The position numbers and the translations under genes are program-made. A stretch of 15,133 nucleotides of DNA from positions 1 through 15,133 of the forward strand of contig CAUJEQ010000210.1 of assembly GCA_963169135.1 (NCBI GenBank), in the 5' to 3' direction. Source of the stretch: Chloroflexota bacterium (GTDB lineage: Bacteria; Chloroflexota; Dehalococcoidia; Tepidiformales; Tepidiformaceae). A model generated the notes under the pieces. The model worked only from the letters and a program-made list of their open reading frames with translations. It made no database searches and had not been told where the DNA came from. How positions within the stretch are numbered: the first letter of the stretch is position 1; each line of letters starts with the position of its first letter. Positions 13,390 through 15,133 of this stretch are shown here, piece by piece.

Positions 13390-14583
13390 TTACTTGATGA
13401 CACCACGGGCGCGCAGGTCCGCAATGTCCGGGGCCAACATGCCTGCCCAGGCGCCGAGGACCTCGCCGGTGTCGCCACCGTGCTCTGGCATGGAGCGGCC
13501 GACCACAGTGGGGGTTCCGGAGAGGTGGAGCGGCGAGTTCGGAAGTTTGAGGGAGCCGGGTTTGCCGTAGGGCATCGGGATATCGACCAGCATGTTGCGG
13601 GCCGCCACGTGGGGGTCGTCGAACAGGTCGGCGATGGTGTTGACCTTGCCGATGGCGCAGACGTTCGCTGGTTCGAGGATGGCGAACCAGGCTTCGGTGT
13701 TCTTCTCGGCGAGGGCCTCGCAGAGGCTCGCCTCGAGGAGGTCGACGTTTTCGAGGCGGGCTCGGTTGGTTGCGAAGCGGGTATCCAGAGCCATGTCATC
13801 GCGGCCGAGGAGGGCGCAAAAGAGCTCCCACTCCTTCACATTGGCGATGACAATCCAGCCGTCGCTGGTGGGGAAAGGGCCAAAGGGGGCGAGGAGCGCA
13901 TGGCGGCTGCCCTGGCGGGTCGGGTGCTCGTCGAAGGCAGAGTGGCGGACGATCGCGTTTTCGCAGAGGGCCATCTGGGCTTCCATGAGCGCGACATCGA
14001 GCATCTGCCCCTCGCCGGTCACGTCGCGGGCGCGGAGGGCGGCGACGATGCCCAGGGCCAGGTAGAGCCCCGCCACCATGTCGCCCATGCTGACCCCGAC
14101 ACGCATCGGCGGACCACCCTTCTGGCCGTTAAGCGACATGGTGCCGCCCATCGCCTGAGCGACGGCATCGACGGCCGCCATTGAGCTGTAGGGGCCTGTC
14201 TGGCCGAACCCACTCAACGCGGCGTAGATGAGCCGGGGGTTCTCCTCGCGGAGAGTGCGGTACCCGAGCCCGAGCCGGTCCATCGTGCCCGGCCGGAAGT
14301 TCTCGGTAACCACATCGGCGGTCCGGGCCAGGCGCTTGACGAGTTCCTTGCCTTCGGGCGCTTTCAGGTCGATGGCGATGCCCTTCTTGCCCCGGTTGGG
14401 ACTGAAGAAGAAGGTCGAGATGCCATCGACGTAGGGCCCGAAGCCGCGCTCCTTCTCGTGAGTCTCGGGGTACTCAACCTTCACGACTTCGGCGCCAAGG
14501 TCGGCGAGCTGCATGGTCGCAAAGGGACCGGCGAGAGCCCAGGTGAAGTCGAGGACGCGGATGCCTTCGAGTGGACCGTTCAT
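13390..14583 (-). CDS. CaiB/BaiF family (type III) CoA-transferase
   Basis: This is a family III CoA-transferase of 397 residues that moves CoA from one acyl-CoA to another carboxylic acid through an aspartyl-CoA anhydride. The usual order of motifs is present: GIRVLDFTWALAGPFATMQLADLGAEVVKVE (7-37), NRGKKGIAIDL (63-73), ENFRPGTMDRLGLGY (94-108), YAALSGFGQTGPY (120-132), and the catalytic-Asp region RVGVSMGDMVAGLY (161-174) with Asp168, then GEGQMLDVALMEAQ. Length is normal for CaiB or formyl-CoA-transferase-like proteins. The ATG at 14583 lies 1 nt after the stop of the enoyl-CoA hydratase gene, so the two form an operon and likely act on the same acyl-CoA. Substrate is not readable from sequence. 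It ends with the TAA at 13390-13392. Confidence 0.92.
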   Translation of the reverse strand: MNGPLEGIRVLDFTWALAGPFATMQLADLGAEVVKVEYPETHEKERGFGPYVDGISTFFFSPNRGKKGIAIDLKAPEGKELVKRLARTADVVTENFRPGTMDRLGLGYRTLREENPRLIYAALSGFGQTGPYSSMAAVDAVAQAMGGTMSLNGQKGGPPMRVGVSMGDMVAGLYLALGIVAALRARDVTGEGQMLDVALMEAQMALCENAIVRHSAFDEHPTRQGSRHALLAPFGPFPTSDGWIVIANVKEWELFCALLGRDDMALDTRFATNRARLENVDLLEASLCEALAEKNTEAWFAILEPANVCAIGKVNTIADLFDDPHVAARNMLVDIPMPYGKPGSLKLPNSPLHLSGTPTVVGRSMPEHGGDTGEVLGAWAGMLAPDIADLRARGVIK

Positions 14584-14584
14584 A

Positions 14585-15133
14585 TCAGCGGCCCTTGAAG
14601 CGCGCGGGGCGCTTTTCGACGAAGGCGCGGCCGCCTTCGGCAGCGTCTTCCGTCTTCATGATGTCGGCGTAAAGGCGTGCCTCGAGGCGCATGCCCTCGC
14701 GGAAGTTCATGTCCCATCCGCCTTCATAGGCGGCGCGCTTCATGGCCTGGACCGCCAGGGGGCCGTTTTCGCAGAGCTTTTCCGCCCAACCGAGCGCGAA
14801 CGGGAGCAGCTCATCCTGCGGGACGACGCGGTTCACGAGGCCGTAGCGGAGCGCGTCATCGGCGCTGATCCGTTCGGCGAACAGGATCATCTCCATGGCG
14901 ATGCCAAACGGGATGTACCGGGCGAGGCGCTGGGTCTGGCCACCGCCAGCAACGATGCCGCGCTTGGCCGCCATGGTGCCGAAGGTGGCGTTGGGGCTGG
15001 CGATGCGCAGGTCGCACCCGAGGGCGAGGGCCAACCCGGCAGCCAGGCAGTGGCCGTTGATGGCGGCGATGATCGGCTTCCAGATTCCTTCCGGGGTGAG
15101 GCGGCCGCCTCCGCGCTGCTGGCTCCAATCGTT
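14585..15133 (-). CDS. Enoyl-CoA hydratase/isomerase family protein, 5' end outside the window
   Basis: This is the C-terminal 182 residues of a crotonase-fold acyl-CoA enzyme. The frame is open to the right edge (it begins NDWSQQRGGGR in the window), so the start lies beyond base 15133; a TTG at 15034 is internal. NGHCLAAGLALALGCDLRIAS carries the second oxyanion-hole and CoA-binding segment, followed by FGTMAAKRGIVAGGGQTQRL. By hand alignment the crotonase E144 position is Ala, while the Glu in AMEMILF keeps E164. The tail FVEKRPARFKGR is the usual crotonase ending and closely resembles the end of the other crotonase in this window. It is upstream of, and almost touching, the CoA-transferase gene. 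The exact reaction is unknown. Confidence 0.9.
   Translation of the reverse strand, partial: NDWSQQRGGGRLTPEGIWKPIIAAINGHCLAAGLALALGCDLRIASPNATFGTMAAKRGIVAGGGQTQRLARYIPFGIAMEMILFAERISADDALRYGLVNRVVPQDELLPFALGWAEKLCENGPLAVQAMKRAAYEGGWDMNFREGMRLEARLYADIMKTEDAAEGGRAFVEKRPARFKGR

Noticed and set aside
13285..14184. A 299-codon open frame on the plus strand
   Set aside because: Antisense to the CoA-transferase, whose motifs and catalytic Asp are unmistakable; no domain recognised in the plus-strand product.

Overview
The window is about 15.1 kb of G+C-rich bacterial DNA (roughly two-thirds G+C by eye). It is densely packed, with many overlapping or near-abutting genes and frequent GTG starts. Gene content suggests a free-living heterotroph. 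The mix of an ILVBL-type thiamine-diphosphate enzyme, CaiB-type CoA-transferase, several crotonase-family genes and a riboswitch-controlled thiamine importer would fit the Chloroflexota (Dehalococcoidia-like). That placement is an inference from style and content, not a proof. No rRNA, tRNA, CRISPR array, transposase, phage gene or replication origin was seen.

Layout. (1) 1-1770, plus strand: the end of a glycosyltransferase operon, a GT4 enzyme cut by the window edge and a translationally coupled GT2 rhamnosyltransferase-like enzyme. (2) 1780-2661, minus strand: a membrane protein with a degenerate GGDEF domain. (3) 2787-6799, plus strand: a thiamine import operon. A TPP riboswitch with a clear antiterminator/terminator pair precedes thiB (lipoprotein receptor), thiP (fused double permease) and thiQ (ATPase with an added C-terminal domain). 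(4) 6835-7650, plus strand: a long nested inverted repeat, a promoter placed so that the mRNA would be leaderless or nearly so, and an alpha/beta hydrolase. (5) 7689-10702, plus strand: a promoter and a thiamine-diphosphate enzyme resembling ILVBL/2-hydroxyacyl-CoA lyase 2, then a frameshifted DUF4160 gene, a DUF2442 gene and a PaaG-like enoyl-CoA hydratase/isomerase. (6) 10754-11479, plus strand: an exported, membrane-anchored protein of uncertain function. (7) 11463-15133, minus strand: a two-CBS-domain protein, a GNAT acetyltransferase behind a trans-aconitate methyltransferase-like gene, and a type III CoA-transferase just downstream of a second enoyl-CoA hydratase that runs off the right edge.

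How the parts may work together. Thiamine import (region 3) would supply the cofactor of the TPP enzyme in region 5. The TPP enzyme, crotonases and CoA-transferase point to acyl-CoA metabolism with unidentified substrates. The best-supported regulatory element is the TPP riboswitch, whose alternative structures can be drawn base by base. I saw no clearly new multi-gene system. The most notable oddities are the DUF4160 frameshift, the GGDEF domain that has lost its signature and metal ligands, and two inverted repeats next to gene starts.
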